A DNA stretch of 64,000 nt from Babylonia areolata (GCF_041734735.1 NC_134882.1:23286852-23350851), one strand, 5' to 3'; shown: positions 58,209 through 63,639, numbered from the stretch's first letter. Notes: generated by a model from the letters alone, not told the origin. Made by a program: numbers and translations.

Positions 58209-59908
58209 GCTTCTCAAAGAGATGTTCTTTATAGATGATGATGATTATGATGATGATGTGGGTTCTAAACAGAGAATGGTGTTGTCTGGTGACAGATCAC
58301 AAGCCCTGGTCATGCTGGCGGATATTGCTGTCCGTTCACCTGCTGCTGTTGGCCCTGGTGGCCGGTGTGGCCATGCACTGTCGCTCCAGCTCCACAGACC
58401 CCACCTGTCAGCAGTACTACCGGCCGCTGGAGGCACAGGTACTGCAAGCCACTGTCCACCTTCACCAGCAGGCACAGGAGATCCACGTCAAAATGTATGA
58501 TTACTCAAGTCACTATTATAGCGTCTTTATGGAATCATCCAGCCATTACTATGGCATCTTGTGGGAGTCCTGTCACCCTTACTTTAGCCAGCTGTCCAAC
58601 TCCTTCCGACATTACTATCACAGGTTGGCTGAGTCCTCGCACCCATACATGGTATCACTGGCTGTGAATTCCCGTCATTTGTTTGATGCTGTGTCCAACA
58701 CATCACTTTCGCTCTATGAGAGTGCATCAGAAAAGGCCGTGGAATTTTTGGAAGTGAGCAGAGAAGTTTTGAATGCTACTGTCACATCCATGCAGGAGAT
58801 CATGATAAAAACAGGAGAAGGAATGAGAACAGGCCAGATGGCCCAGCAAGAAGGGAAGGCAACCAGTGAACAAGCAACCAAGGAGGAGAAAACAGTTGAT
58901 GCTCAACCAGTCGGAAAGGAAGAGAAGGTTGACTTTTCTAAGGTTCAACCAGAGAAAGAGGAAAAGAAGGAAACTGACCGAGTGAAAGTGGCAAAGAAGG
59001 AAGCTCCACCAGTAAAAGAGGGAAAAAAGAAGGAAGCTTCACCAGTGAAAGGGGAAAAAAGGAAGGAAGCTCCACCACCAGCTAAAGAGGAAAAGATGGA
59101 AGCTCCACCACCAGTTAAATTGGAAAAGAAGGAAGCTCCACCAGCTAAAGAGGAAAACAAGAAAGCTCAACCACCAGTTAAAGAGGAAAAGAAGGAAGCT
59201 CCACCAGTGAAAGAGGAAAAAAGGAAGGAAGCTCCACCAGTGAAAGAGGGAAAAAAGAAGGAAGCTCCACCACCAGCTAAAGAGGAAAAGATGGAGGCTC
59301 CACCACCAGTTAAATTGGAAAAGAAGGAAGCTCCACCAGCTAAAAAGGAAAACAAGAAAGCTCAACCACCAGTTAAAGAGGAAAAGAAGGAAGCTCCACC
59401 AGCTAAAGAGGAAAAGAAGGAAGCTCCACCAGTTAAACTGGAAAAGAAGGAAGTTCCACCAGTTAAATTGGAAAAGAAGGAAGCTCCACCAGTTAAATTG
59501 GAAAAGAAGGAAGCTCCACCAGCTAAAGAGGAAAAGAAGGAAGCTCCACCAGCTAAAGAGGAAAACAAGAAAGCTCAACCACCAGTTAAAGAGGAAAAGA
59601 AGGAAGCTCCACCAGTGAAACAGGAAAAGAAGGAAGCTCCACCAGTAAAACAGCAGAAGAAATCTGAACCCCTGACACAGAAGGGGGATGCTCAGCCATT
59701 GAAAGAAGAGAAAAAGAAAGACTCCCAGTTCACCAGGGAGAAAACAGAGACAGTGTCGGCCATAGAGAGTGGAAGCGTTGAAAAAAAAAACCATGAAGAA
59801 GGGGTCAGGGACACAAATGAAAAGGAGAAAAAAAAGGCGAATCAAGAAGATGAAAAAATGGGAGCAGAGAGAGCATTTGGAAAAGAAAGCACAGCAGACA
59901 GGGGATAG
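7044..59908 (+). CDS. LRRC59: LRRC59, 3' part of gene: five exons 7044-7307, 35490-35562, 51657-51812, 56038-56085, 58296-59908
   Basis: LRRC59 (p34) is an ER membrane protein with a cytosolic leucine-rich-repeat and coiled-coil part that binds ribosomes; in mammals it is also tied to FGF1 import and TLR trafficking. The visible exons give 717 aa plus stop. Residues 1-88 hold leucine-rich repeats, including the strings LTHLVK, PADFGRL and [11 protein letters not shown], then GDCLDEKQC, all close to the vertebrate protein. Residues 89-165 are Lys/Glu-rich coiled coil. Residues about 190-207 are one hydrophobic helix ([18 protein letters not shown]). The rest should be luminal. Exon phases are 0, 1, 1, 1 and agree at every junction, with AG/GT borders throughout. 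About 57 N-terminal residues are missing and no matching exon lies in 1-7043, so the start is left of the window. Introns are about 28.2, 16.1, 4.2 and 2.2 kb and carry the transposons. The long luminal tail is the oddity. Confidence 0.93.
7809..8498 (-). pseudogene. piggyBac transposase, C-terminal exon with zinc ribbon
   Basis: It encodes the end of a DDE_Tnp_1_7 transposase: [20 protein letters not shown] (third catalytic Asp region), then [15 protein letters not shown], and a C-terminal Cys-rich ribbon with CRVC, CPDC and CLEDC. A good acceptor (aatgtgtttcag on the minus strand) sits at 8499-8500. The open frame upstream of it is intron and LINE sequence. This exon is intact, but the rest of the catalytic domain is missing. 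Confidence 0.85.
8640..11868 (+). mobile_element. CR1/L2-like LINE
   Basis: It has an endonuclease start ([42 protein letters not shown]) at about 8895-9260. RT follows ([37 protein letters not shown] and CADDTQL in place of YADDTQL) at about 10390-10920. The 3' end reads gcgctatataagtaccatta with a tta-rich tail, typical of CR1/L2 relatives. Frames shift at about 9260, 9550, 10080, 10390 and 10980, so it is dead. It lies inside the piggyBac. Confidence 0.88.
11870..12425. repeat. CA-rich and C-rich low-complexity sequence
   Basis: It contains CA runs (11980-12030), a poly-C run near 12117-12135 and AC-rich sequence, with no coding signal. It lies between the LINE end and the piggyBac N-terminal exon. 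Confidence 0.6.
12426..13528 (-). pseudogene. probable piggyBac transposase N-terminal exon, split by a SINE
   Basis: On the minus strand ATG at 13528 opens [20 protein letters not shown] and continues to ETELRE at the SINE insertion, then resumes at 12552 with [18 protein letters not shown] and ends VGVYK before gtttgt (donor at 12425). The acidic N-terminus with [11 protein letters not shown] resembles piggyBac N-termini, and the place inside the TTAA pair fits. It could instead be an unrelated first exon. The SINE at 12553-13416 disrupts it. Confidence 0.55.
12553..13416 (+). mobile_element. SINE family S3, 864 bp, with 14 bp target duplication
   Basis: The head is tRNA-like: GCCGCCGTGGCGAAGTGGTT (A box) and GGGTTCGAATCC (B box) at 12557-12620. 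The tail is A-rich (aaaaaaaaacaaacaaaaaa). The 14 bp cttcacgcagttct occurs at 12539-12552 and 13417-13430, so the whole 864 bp moved as one unit. A 3' fragment of the same family lies inverted at 44398-44640. It is unusually long for a SINE and may be a dimer or a SINE with extra body. Confidence 0.85.
13886..15486 (+). repeat. TGACTCAC repeat family, copy B
   Basis: It starts gactcacttgtgtaaac and follows copy A block by block (for example gttgacctgcccgttcagt and aaagttggagaag) to cttgaaggccttgc. From about 14740 the copy keeps the same order but many bases are replaced by their neighbour, as described for the smeared stretch. Confidence 0.8.
14740..18760. other. homopolymer-smeared stretch, possibly poor-quality assembly
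   Basis: Runs of A, T, C and G are strikingly over-long (attttttttt, ggggggggg, cccccc) and mixed words are flattened. Where copy B overlaps copy A, agatacaccagaat becomes aaaaacacccaaaaaat. This is unlike normal divergence. Frames in this stretch (for example 16779-17087 and 17717-18022) are not credible. Nothing else can be annotated here. Confidence 0.6.
18760..19300. other. no gene seen; (GT)n at 19200-19255
   Basis: Ordinary AT-rich intron ending in GT repeats that adjoin the LINE 3' end. Confidence 0.5.
19300..23190 (-). mobile_element. LINE A-related element (diverged), minus strand
   Basis: On the minus strand: endonuclease ([20 protein letters not shown] near 22420, then [22 protein letters not shown] near 21930-21880). 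Next is HKDWFDEND near 21540, RT with [28 protein letters not shown] near 20510 and [10 protein letters not shown] near 20310. A C-terminal finger-like [18 protein letters not shown] lies near 19400. The order matches LINE A but identity is lower, so it is a sister family. At least six frame breaks are visible. About 22500-23190 looks like 5' UTR; its 5' border is uncertain. Confidence 0.8.
23352..23901 (-). repeat. TGACTCAC repeat family, copy C, truncated and carrying a MITE
   Basis: The right end actcactttgtttacacaag at 23877-23896 is the inverted left end of copy A. Leftwards it follows copy A to gtgccaagtttag near 23354 and stops. A (CA)n run at 23817-23850 replaces the GT run of copy A. 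A MITE sits at 23494-23716. Confidence 0.8.
23494..23716. mobile_element. MITE family M2, copy 1 (in repeat copy C)
   Basis: About 220 bp from ttagctcactcagtacgg to ccgttcgtatgga. It closely matches the MITE at 62904-63123. It interrupts caatattgttttaaacaag of copy A at its TTAA; the right-hand TTAA has decayed here. Confidence 0.75.
23935..24550 (+). mobile_element. I/Jockey-like LINE fragment (RT C-terminal part and 3' end)
   Basis: The frame 23941-24115 encodes [20 protein letters not shown] followed by [10 protein letters not shown], the post-RT motif of I/Jockey-type LINEs. A (GT)n run at 24120-24205 breaks the frame. The fragment appears to end with ttatttgatttgatttgg near 24550, like the 3' end at 55020-55038. 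Confidence 0.6.
27211..27543 (+). mobile_element. CR1/L2-like LINE, 3'-end fragment inside LINE B
   Basis: From tacactccatctcgctc to the att-repeat tail it matches 11519-11868 closely, including agcgctttgat and gctatataaatac. It is 5'-truncated to about 330 bp and splits LINE B between KGK and NYRGIT. Confidence 0.88.
28142..31168 (+). mobile_element. DIRS-like retroelement fossil 1 (tyrosine-recombinase type)
   Basis: A fossil of the DIRS family inserted in LINE B. Parts seen are RT (about 28190-28600), RNase H (about 28860-29240) and tyrosine recombinase (about 30060-30790). A terminal segment (30861-31168) consists of two inverted copies of about 57 bp around a spacer of about 190 bp. The gag end is absent, so it is 5'-truncated. 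It is broken in a few places and looks younger than fossil 2, with which it shares all parts. Confidence 0.85.
32400..34665. other. intron, no gene seen; GT-rich, with a short SINE piece
   Basis: G-rich sequence at 32460-32500, GT-rich sequence at 32520-32730 and 33840-33970, otherwise AT-rich. Two 25-30 bp near-identical words (gtttatatcgagactgtgtgctttta at 32560 and 32607) form a small tandem repeat. Confidence 0.5.
32845..32960 (+). repeat. SINE 3' fragment
   Basis: The block gcctgacttagtgtgtagag through ctgctggccaggcatctgc to ccttgagcaactgaactgaa has the look of a SINE common in gastropods as I recall it. No second copy lies in the window, so this is from memory only. Confidence 0.45.
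34670..35147 (+). repeat. pair of about 120 bp direct repeats
   Basis: Positions 34670-34795 and 35028-35147 share gtaaagagtgg, ctctccattcacaaggta, cacaacttcaag and ggtacattggaataa in order. They are 358 bp apart, with a 6 bp gap difference (aaaaca). The intervening DNA is unique. Confidence 0.8.
35490..35562 (+). CDS. LRRC59: LRRC59 exon b: start of coiled coil
   Basis: This 73 bp exon is bounded by gacacag and gttggt. It encodes [20 protein letters not shown] then KAQR, aligning with VLQHMKAVQADQERERQRR of the human protein directly after the LRR block. It enters in phase 0 and leaves with one base (G). It sits between large transposon-filled introns and is easy to miss. Confidence 0.88.
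35563..36070. other. intron, nothing recognised
   Basis: AT-rich sequence after LRRC59 exon b, with a ttggttggttgg run near 36003. Confidence 0.5.
36080..36166 (+). repeat. partial unit of a tandem repeat, left of the inverted LINE
   Basis: The block ttgacccatatttttgtaag through gtacatcgaacgtgtatgc to aagttccccaaattc recurs at 44108-44195. It is the pre-insertion target of the LINE at 36167-44034. Confidence 0.75.
36167..44034. mobile_element. Tx1/L1-like LINE with 5' inversion, flanked by 15 bp duplication
   Basis: The 15 bp aagttccccaaattc lies at 36152-36166 and 44035-44049. Endonuclease is on the minus strand (36763-36223: [35 protein letters not shown]). RT and C-terminal parts are on the plus strand (41000-43390: [38 protein letters not shown] and a [18 protein letters not shown] finger). 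The switch lies near 40980. This is the layout of a 5' inversion by twin priming. A LINE A copy (36811-40895) inserted later. The plus-strand part has frame breaks near 41096, 41519, 41768, 42152 and 42567. The tail ends in (TA)n. Confidence 0.85.
36811..40895 (+). mobile_element. LINE A, copy 2: near full length with 11 bp target duplication
   Basis: attcagagaat at 36800-36810 and 40896-40906 flanks 4085 bp. About 860 bp of 5' UTR precede the endonuclease start at 37669 ([20 protein letters not shown]). Then follow [48 protein letters not shown] ([44 protein letters not shown]) and the terminal [20 protein letters not shown]. Frames change near 37940, 38485 and 39073, and a TAG lies at 39523-39525, so it carries about four lesions. 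It is the best copy in the window and a reference for copy 1. Confidence 0.92.
44001..44240 (+). repeat. (TA)n LINE tail and tandem units of about 147 bp
   Basis: A (TA)n run at 44001-44029 closes the inverted LINE. Then aagttccccaaattc, tgtgttaacagtgatta and aaaaagaggaaagga occur twice (44035-44100 and 44182-44240), separated by the ttgacccatattttt block. This is a short tandem array that was the LINE target. Confidence 0.7.
44398..44640 (-). repeat. SINE S3, 3' fragment
   Basis: A T-rich start, then tgctgccccatcatctgcgc, cgtttcagtgccattactcc and cacacccgggttcgtctgtc are the reverse complement of 13200-13410. The SINE head is absent, so it is 5'-truncated. The A-rich tail has grown to about 45 bp. 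Confidence 0.85.
44700..50300 (+). mobile_element. DIRS-like retroelement fossil 2, longer and more decayed
   Basis: Same family as the fossil at 28142-31168, but with sequence upstream of RT. Parts are a gag-like region (about 45300-46640), RT (about 47230-47700), RNase H (about 47950-48360), tyrosine recombinase (about 49200-49900) and a terminal segment with degraded inverted repeats (about 49940-50300). A SINE interrupts it at 46681-47068. It is heavily broken, with around ten or more breaks, and is older than fossil 1. The left border near 44700 is approximate. Confidence 0.8.
46681..47068 (+). mobile_element. SINE family S2, tRNA-headed, inside DIRS fossil 2
   Basis: The head has an A-box-like tggcctagaggtaacgcatc and a B box ggttcaaatc. 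The body has ggacactagtcattcggatg, gtaaaagaacccacggcaac and ctctccctggggagagcagc, ending aaatacaaatacaaa. It looks full length; no clear target duplication was found by eye. Short frames on either strand here are not genes. Confidence 0.8.
50300..50905. other. intron with G-rich patch, no gene seen
   Basis: 50567-50599 holds several G runs (gggggagttggggg, gggtggggggagggg), then C/G-run sequence to 50700 and a GTT repeat near 50840. Confidence 0.55.
50906..51560 (-). mobile_element. mini-piggyBac keeping a transposase N-terminal relic
   Basis: TTAA at 50906-50909 and 51557-51560. The ends read TTAATTCACTCGGGACGAC and, inverted, TTAACTCTTTCCAGACGAAG. Near the right end GACGAAGGAATG occurs twice. 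On the minus strand at about 51150-51245 lies [20 protein letters not shown] followed by DDEEESEF and a stop, typical of piggyBac N-termini. The rest of the transposase is gone, so this is an internal-deletion derivative. Confidence 0.75.
51657..51812 (+). CDS. LRRC59: LRRC59 exon c: Lys/Glu-rich coiled coil
   Basis: The acceptor is tttgtcacag and the donor GGGG followed by gtgaga. The 156 bp exon is phase 1 at both ends, so it joins exon b by completing a GAG codon. It encodes charged coiled coil ([20 protein letters not shown] and on), as in the cytosolic arm of LRRC59, then STDEDVEG. Good splice sites and composition support it. Confidence 0.9.
51815..52930. repeat. GT-rich intron and a degenerate array of about 37 bp units (52050-52290)
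   Basis: GT runs at 51850-52010. From 52050 to 52290 the words gtggaaaatg, caagtggaaaatgtc and ggcaagttgaagtgtc recur at roughly 35-40 bp spacing. The same kind of unit is seen at 55735-55960. No gene seen. Confidence 0.5.
52930..55038 (+). mobile_element. I-clade LINE deletion derivative (ORF1 start fused to RNase H end)
   Basis: The frame 53766-54434 encodes ORF1-type peptide ([39 protein letters not shown]), then RNase H ([49 protein letters not shown]) in one frame. The endonuclease and RT are missing between. A C-terminal part follows to 54720 ([19 protein letters not shown]) and a finger-like part to about 54780 in another frame. The 3' end is tttgatttgatttgaa. 52930-53765 appears to be the 5' region. 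Its left border is uncertain. Confidence 0.8.
55410..55980. repeat. degenerate array of about 37 bp units, split by a LINE-tail-like insert
   Basis: aagttgcaagtagaaaatatc, ccttgtattttaagtg and their variants recur at 55735-55960, with a lone unit at 55425-55445. Between them (55505-55670) lie TA runs and gttcattacacaatcaaaca, the reverse complement of the LINE tail at 43965-44000. Confidence 0.6.
56038..56085 (+). CDS. LRRC59: LRRC59 exon d: 48 bp linker exon
   Basis: The acceptor is tctgtgacag and the donor ACAG followed by gtaagc, which is near consensus. The 48 bp are phase 1 in and out and encode [15 protein letters not shown] then T, a basic linker before the membrane helix comparable to the PRK-rich linker of vertebrate LRRC59. 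Only splice signals and phase support it, since the peptide is short. Confidence 0.8.
56378..56470 (-). repeat. CR1/L2-like or SINE 3' tail
   Basis: A (TAA)n run, then tggatacttatatagcacac and gctctaggtgctttacag, is the reverse complement of a tail ending gctatataagtatccattatt, close to the LINE end at 11830-11868. Confidence 0.7.
56471..56969. other. CA/GC-rich microsatellites, no gene seen
   Basis: acgc repeats at 56505-56550, then CA-rich intron and a ct-repeat at 56905-56950. Confidence 0.5.
56970..57458 (-). repeat. SINE family S1, copy 2 (no MITE)
   Basis: The minus-strand head lies near 57455-57380 (B-box-like gggtttgaatct). The body shares catatgttgacctgggagat, ggcagccatactccaattt-type words and ctttaacgtgtgtattt with copy 1. 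The tail at 56970-57010 reads atggatacttccatagtgcc, like LINE 3' ends. It supplies the empty site for the MITE of copy 1. Confidence 0.75.
57459..57556 (+). repeat. SINE S1 3'-end fragment, opposite orientation
   Basis: agcccactcatgtacatacg and gtgggagttgcagcccatga, ending in (GAA)n, are the inverse of 983-1070. It abuts copy 2 head to head. Confidence 0.65.
57557..58295. other. intron before the terminal LRRC59 exon; (TG)n at 58170-58209
   Basis: AT-rich sequence. A 109-codon minus-strand frame at 57593-57922 has no recognisable family and is not called a gene. A GATGAT run precedes the acceptor. Confidence 0.5.
58296..59908 (+). CDS. LRRC59: LRRC59 terminal exon: membrane helix, 11-residue repeats, Lys-Glu-Pro tail
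   Basis: The acceptor is ggtgacag before ATCAC, phase 1, and the stop is TAG at 59906-59908. It begins DHKPWSCWR, then an 18-residue hydrophobic helix, then a Cys-containing luminal segment ([16 protein letters not shown]) comparable to the short luminal end of vertebrate LRRC59. The exon then continues for about 470 codons: nine 11-residue His/Tyr-rich units (58496-58792) with sequons NTS and NAT, a linker, 21 Lys/Glu/Pro/Ala units (about 58996-59664) and a charged end. Vertebrate LRRC59 stops about 40 residues after the helix. The tail is in the same open frame as the helix with no intron, so an unrelated downstream gene is unlikely. Confidence 0.9.
58496..58792 (+). repeat. nine in-frame 11-residue repeats in the LRRC59 luminal region
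   Basis: Successive 33 bp units encode [88 protein letters not shown] and [11 protein letters not shown]. Positions 7, 8 and 11 are mostly hydrophobic or aromatic and position 5 or 6 is usually His. An 11-residue period is typical of amphipathic lipid-binding helices, but assigning that role here is inference. Two units carry N-glycosylation sequons. Confidence 0.8.
58990..59664 (+). repeat. coding minisatellite: 21 Lys/Glu/Pro/Ala units
   Basis: Units of about 30 bp encode variants of [10 protein letters not shown] (also [18 protein letters not shown] and KAQPPVKEE). I count 21. A higher-order block is duplicated at an offset of 195 bp (65 codons): gctaaagagg at 59081 and 59276, and gaaagctcaa at 59161 and 59356, with a third partial copy at 59569. 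All unit lengths keep the frame. Long open frames in other frames and on the other strand here are composition shadows. Confidence 0.9.
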
Positions 59909-60368
59909 AGAGGAGACATTTCCTGATGAAAAGGAAATGCAAAAGGAAGAAAAGGAGGAACAGATGAAAGATGACAAAGGGGAACAGAAAGGGAAAGGAG
60001 AAAGACCGGAACCAGAGAACACTGATGGAGAGGACAAACAGCACAAAGAAGAGGCAGCATTGAAAGATGAAAAGAAGGATTGAGAGGGAAAGAACAAAGC
60101 AGAACTCATTGATCCAAATAAGAACGAAATCAGCTGTAAAAATAAAATGACCAGAAACAGTGAAAACAAGAAAAAAAAAGTACAGATAGTGAAAGAAACA
60201 GACAGGGAAAAAAAAAAAAAAAAACAGGGCAGAGAGAGTTTGACAGTAGTGCAAAGGAAACATCGAAAGACAAGACAGACAGGAGAGAGAGTGGAAAAGT
60301 CACACAAGAGAAAGAAAGGGAGAATAACAGTGCAGTCAGCAGGACAAAAAACCGCATCCAGCAGATAA
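59909..60368 (+). other. charged, nearly open sequence after the LRRC59 stop (3' UTR or frame-shifted old tail)
   Basis: The neighbouring frame is open from 59769 to 60080, then from 60084 to 60365, interrupted only by TGA at 60081-60083. It encodes Lys/Glu-rich peptide (for example DEKEMQKEEKEEQ) of the same style as the tail. Runs A10 (59781-59790) and A8 (59828-59835) in the upstream exon are plausible slip points between the frames. It could equally be a purine-rich 3' UTR. An AATAAA lies at 60141 and another pair at 60969-60978. Confidence 0.5.
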
Positions 60369-62818
60369 GTGGTGTCACATCTCCCTGCTTGTGTGGTAAG
60401 GGTTGAGTCAGTACAATGACAATCGGGAAAAAATGTGAAGGACTGAATCAAGGGTGCACACAGTCATGAATGATATGTTTATTTATGCATGTTTTTTTTA
60501 TGGATGTTTAAGTCTGTGTTTCTCTCATGTGTATGTTGTGTATGTGTACCTGTGTTATATGTATTTTTGTGCACAATTGCTAATTTTCATTCTCTGTTGG
60601 TAGTTTGATTTCATACACACACAAAAAAACCCACACACACATTGGAGTTGGTTTGTCTCTTCTTTTTTCTTTTTTTCTTTTTTTGCAGGAATGGGGGTGT
60701 TGTGTTTCTTCCCTTCATTTAATGCAACAGAGTGAAGTGCATTGGAACTTGAAGGGACTTCAGTGCCACACATTTATTCTAGCTTGTCTCTTGATTGCCA
60801 GGCAGATTTTGGTTGTGGAGGGTAATGATTCACACACAAAAAATTATAGCATTCAAACTGTTACAAAAAATATAAACCCATACTTTTCTGAAAGGAAAAT
60901 ATACATACTGATAGTATGAACTTTACATAACACTTCTCTGGCTAGCAATGAGTGAACCATAAATATGAAATAAATAAACATTAGATAATTTCTGAATTTA
61001 TGTAAAAGATTGTCAGTAAAAGTAGCTGAGATAAACCAAGAAAATACGTGAAGAATATAAAAAAGATGTTTGTGTCTCCACACTTTATGTATACAGAGTC
61101 CAGAATAAAATCCAAACTTCTGGTATTCCACAAAAATTCTCTCATAATTATATACTCTTTCATGCATGTGCGCCAGCATGCATGCACGCACACAAACATA
61201 CGAACATACACCATCCTATCACACACACACACGTCTTTCAACTTCCACAACCTCCTGTGCCACAACCACTCACTTCATGCTCACTTTTAGACAATATCAA
61301 AGAGGTCTACAGTGACCCATTTGCCACACAGTGCAGTGTTGTGAGTACTGTTTGTGTCTCGCCTGCAGATGACAGCTGACCCCTTCTTTGATCTGTGCAT
61401 ACATTGCTCAAATCAGGCAGGTCACATGTCAAATGATTGCAGGAAATTGTTCCACCCTCTTATCACTATCTGCCCCTCCCTGGCCTAAATAAGTGGATAG
61501 TTTGTCTTTTACTTCAACTCCAGGTCAGCCACAGAGCAATGCTTGGCTTCCTGCACTGCTTTCCTTCCTTAGCTTGCATTATCTAGCTTTGCAGCTACCC
61601 CTCCCATCTCCCTTCTATGCAAATCATTACCTTCACCCACCTTCTTGTCTAACAAACCATTTTGATAACAGTTTGTAACAGCGGCCACTAACCTTGTCAT
61701 CAAAAATGATTTGTGAAGCTTCTGCATCATTTTGGGTAAAGAAATATCTTCCCTTTTTTTAAAAAAAAATCAAGAAGCAGCTGTTTGAACTCACTCTGGC
61801 TTGGTTGTAATCATCATCCTCCATTTTGAAAACATCATCTGAATTTCTGAAAGGGGTGCTACAAATAACATCCTGAAATGACGTCTGATTAGGTTTTGCT
61901 CCTCATGAATAAAGCAGACATATCAAGCTTTCCCACTGGTGTGTACTGGAAAGCCATTATCTAAAGTAGAGGTAAGAAAATTCCTATTATGACGATCACA
62001 GATTTATCGGTCATGGGTCACTTTCAAACACTTCAGACCTTCATGGAAATTTCCATCACTGGGCACTGAAGACATTAAAGCATTCACATATGTCGCAGTT
62101 CTGATTGGGTGGCTGCACTCTCAGGATATGTCTCTAGGGGACACATGACTGGAATTGAGAGAGTTCCTGACCTGTTCTTTCAGTACCACTTCATCAATAT
62201 AATATTGAGAAAAGAATTTTTCATTTCCAGGGTAGATGGTATAAATCCAGCTAGGAAACTTTTTATATCTGAAACGTAGTTGTAAAGAACTGATTATTGT
62301 TCCCGTCTGGCTGTGTATGAAAGAGATCAGATATTTGATCCAGTGTTCAAGATTTTAGAAAATTGGACAGAAATTTGATATTGCTGTATGAATGACAAAA
62401 AGTAGAACAGGAGGCCCCACGATCCTCAACTGATCAGATGTATCAAGACATGAAAATCAGGACATGAAAAATATATTTATATTTCTTAAGTTCTGATCAA
62501 TGCTTTTGACCTCAATAGTCTCAATGAGGAAAAAGAGGGTCTGTAAAATCTCTCATTTGAAACACATGGTTTTGGTTGAAAGTGCTTGACTGTTGCATGC
62601 AAAGATGCTTGTTTTGCCTGCTGTCAACCTGCGTTCTCTTTGTGGTCAGTGAAACAAAGTGCAGGAAAAGCGAGGAAGAGTGCATTTTAGACATTATTAT
62701 TATTATTATTATTGTGTCTTTTTTGTTTGTTCATTTGTGACGGATTATGCAGGTTTGAAAAATCACTTGAAGCTGGTTTTAAACATTATTTTACATTTCT
62801 ATTCATTCAAAACAAAAA
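60369..62818. other. downstream region, no gene recognised
   Basis: GT and CA patches, T-rich sequence at 60660-60685, a CA/GCAT patch at 61165-61215 and (ATT)n at 62693-62712. Only short frames are present. The LRRC59 3' UTR presumably ends somewhere in the first part; AATAAA occurs at 60141 and 60969. Confidence 0.5.
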
Positions 62819-63391
62819 CAAGGCCTTCAAGACTCACTTGTGATACACTTAAAAAGAAAATCCAAGCTTTTTATGTATTGAGTATAATTTCAAAATGAAA
62901 TGTTTAACTTGCTCAGTATGGTCAGTCCTGTCTTCTCCTCTACACAGACCCCTCGGATGTCCAGTGGGTGACTGAATGACCCAACCTTTAGCTTCCGTGG
63001 TATTCTTTGTCAACATTCACCTCTTCAGTATAAGAGCCTTCCGCTTGCAATATTTTGATGATGGTAACTGGGGTGAAACGCTGTTAACGTCGTCTCTTTC
63101 ACTGTTCGTATGGAGTGAGTTAAGATGAGAAAGATCAGTTTAAAGCAAATTAAGTCCCCTAGCATTAATTACAGAGTAATTTCCCTTTTTTACTATCTGC
63201 ACCAAAACGTTTGCAAAATAAATAAAACTTCCAAGCTTAGCAAAAGAAGTTCCTGTTTGAACAAAAAATGATAATAATGACTGCTCTTGTTGTTGGGTCA
63301 GAATATCAGATCAGAGTGCCAAGTTTAGAGAATACAAAAAATATAAATATAACAGTAAATGCAGTTTGCATATAATTAGGCTTCTTTTTTT

Positions 63392-63425
<34 letters not shown>

Positions 63426-63639
63426 TTGTGCCCTTCCCAGAGGTGCAATATTGTTTTAAACAAGATGACTGGAAAGAACTGAATTTTTCCTATTTTTATT
63501 CCTAATTTGGTGTCAACTGACAAAGTATTTGCAGAGAAAATGTCAATGTTAAAGTTTACCACGGACACACAGACACACACATACAGACAACCGAACACCG
63601 GGTTAAAACATAGACTCACTTTGTTTACACAAGTGAGTC
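62819..63639 (-). repeat. TGACTCAC repeat family, copy D: internally deleted, carrying a MITE
   Basis: gactcacttgtgatacactt at 62831 is the inverted right end of copy A and aagtgagtc at 63631-63639 the inverted left end. Relative to copy A it lacks the equivalent of about 5735-6560, including the tRNA-like part. A MITE lies at 62904-63123 and a long T run at 63380-63427. Confidence 0.85.
62904..63123. mobile_element. MITE family M2, copy 2 (in repeat copy D)
   Basis: TTAA at 62904-62907 and 63120-63123. The ends read TTAACTTGCTCAGTATGG and, inverted, TTAACTCACTCCATACG. Removing it restores aatgtttaagatgagaaag, which matches copy A (5686-5705, inverted). TTAA targeting suggests a piggyBac-type MITE. 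Confidence 0.88.

Noticed and set aside
59039-60451. 470-codon minus-strand open frame rich in Phe, Leu and Trp opposite the LRRC59 tail
   Set aside because: It is the antisense shadow of the Lys/Glu/Pro minisatellite; there are no splice, start or family signals and the plus frame is part of a known gene.
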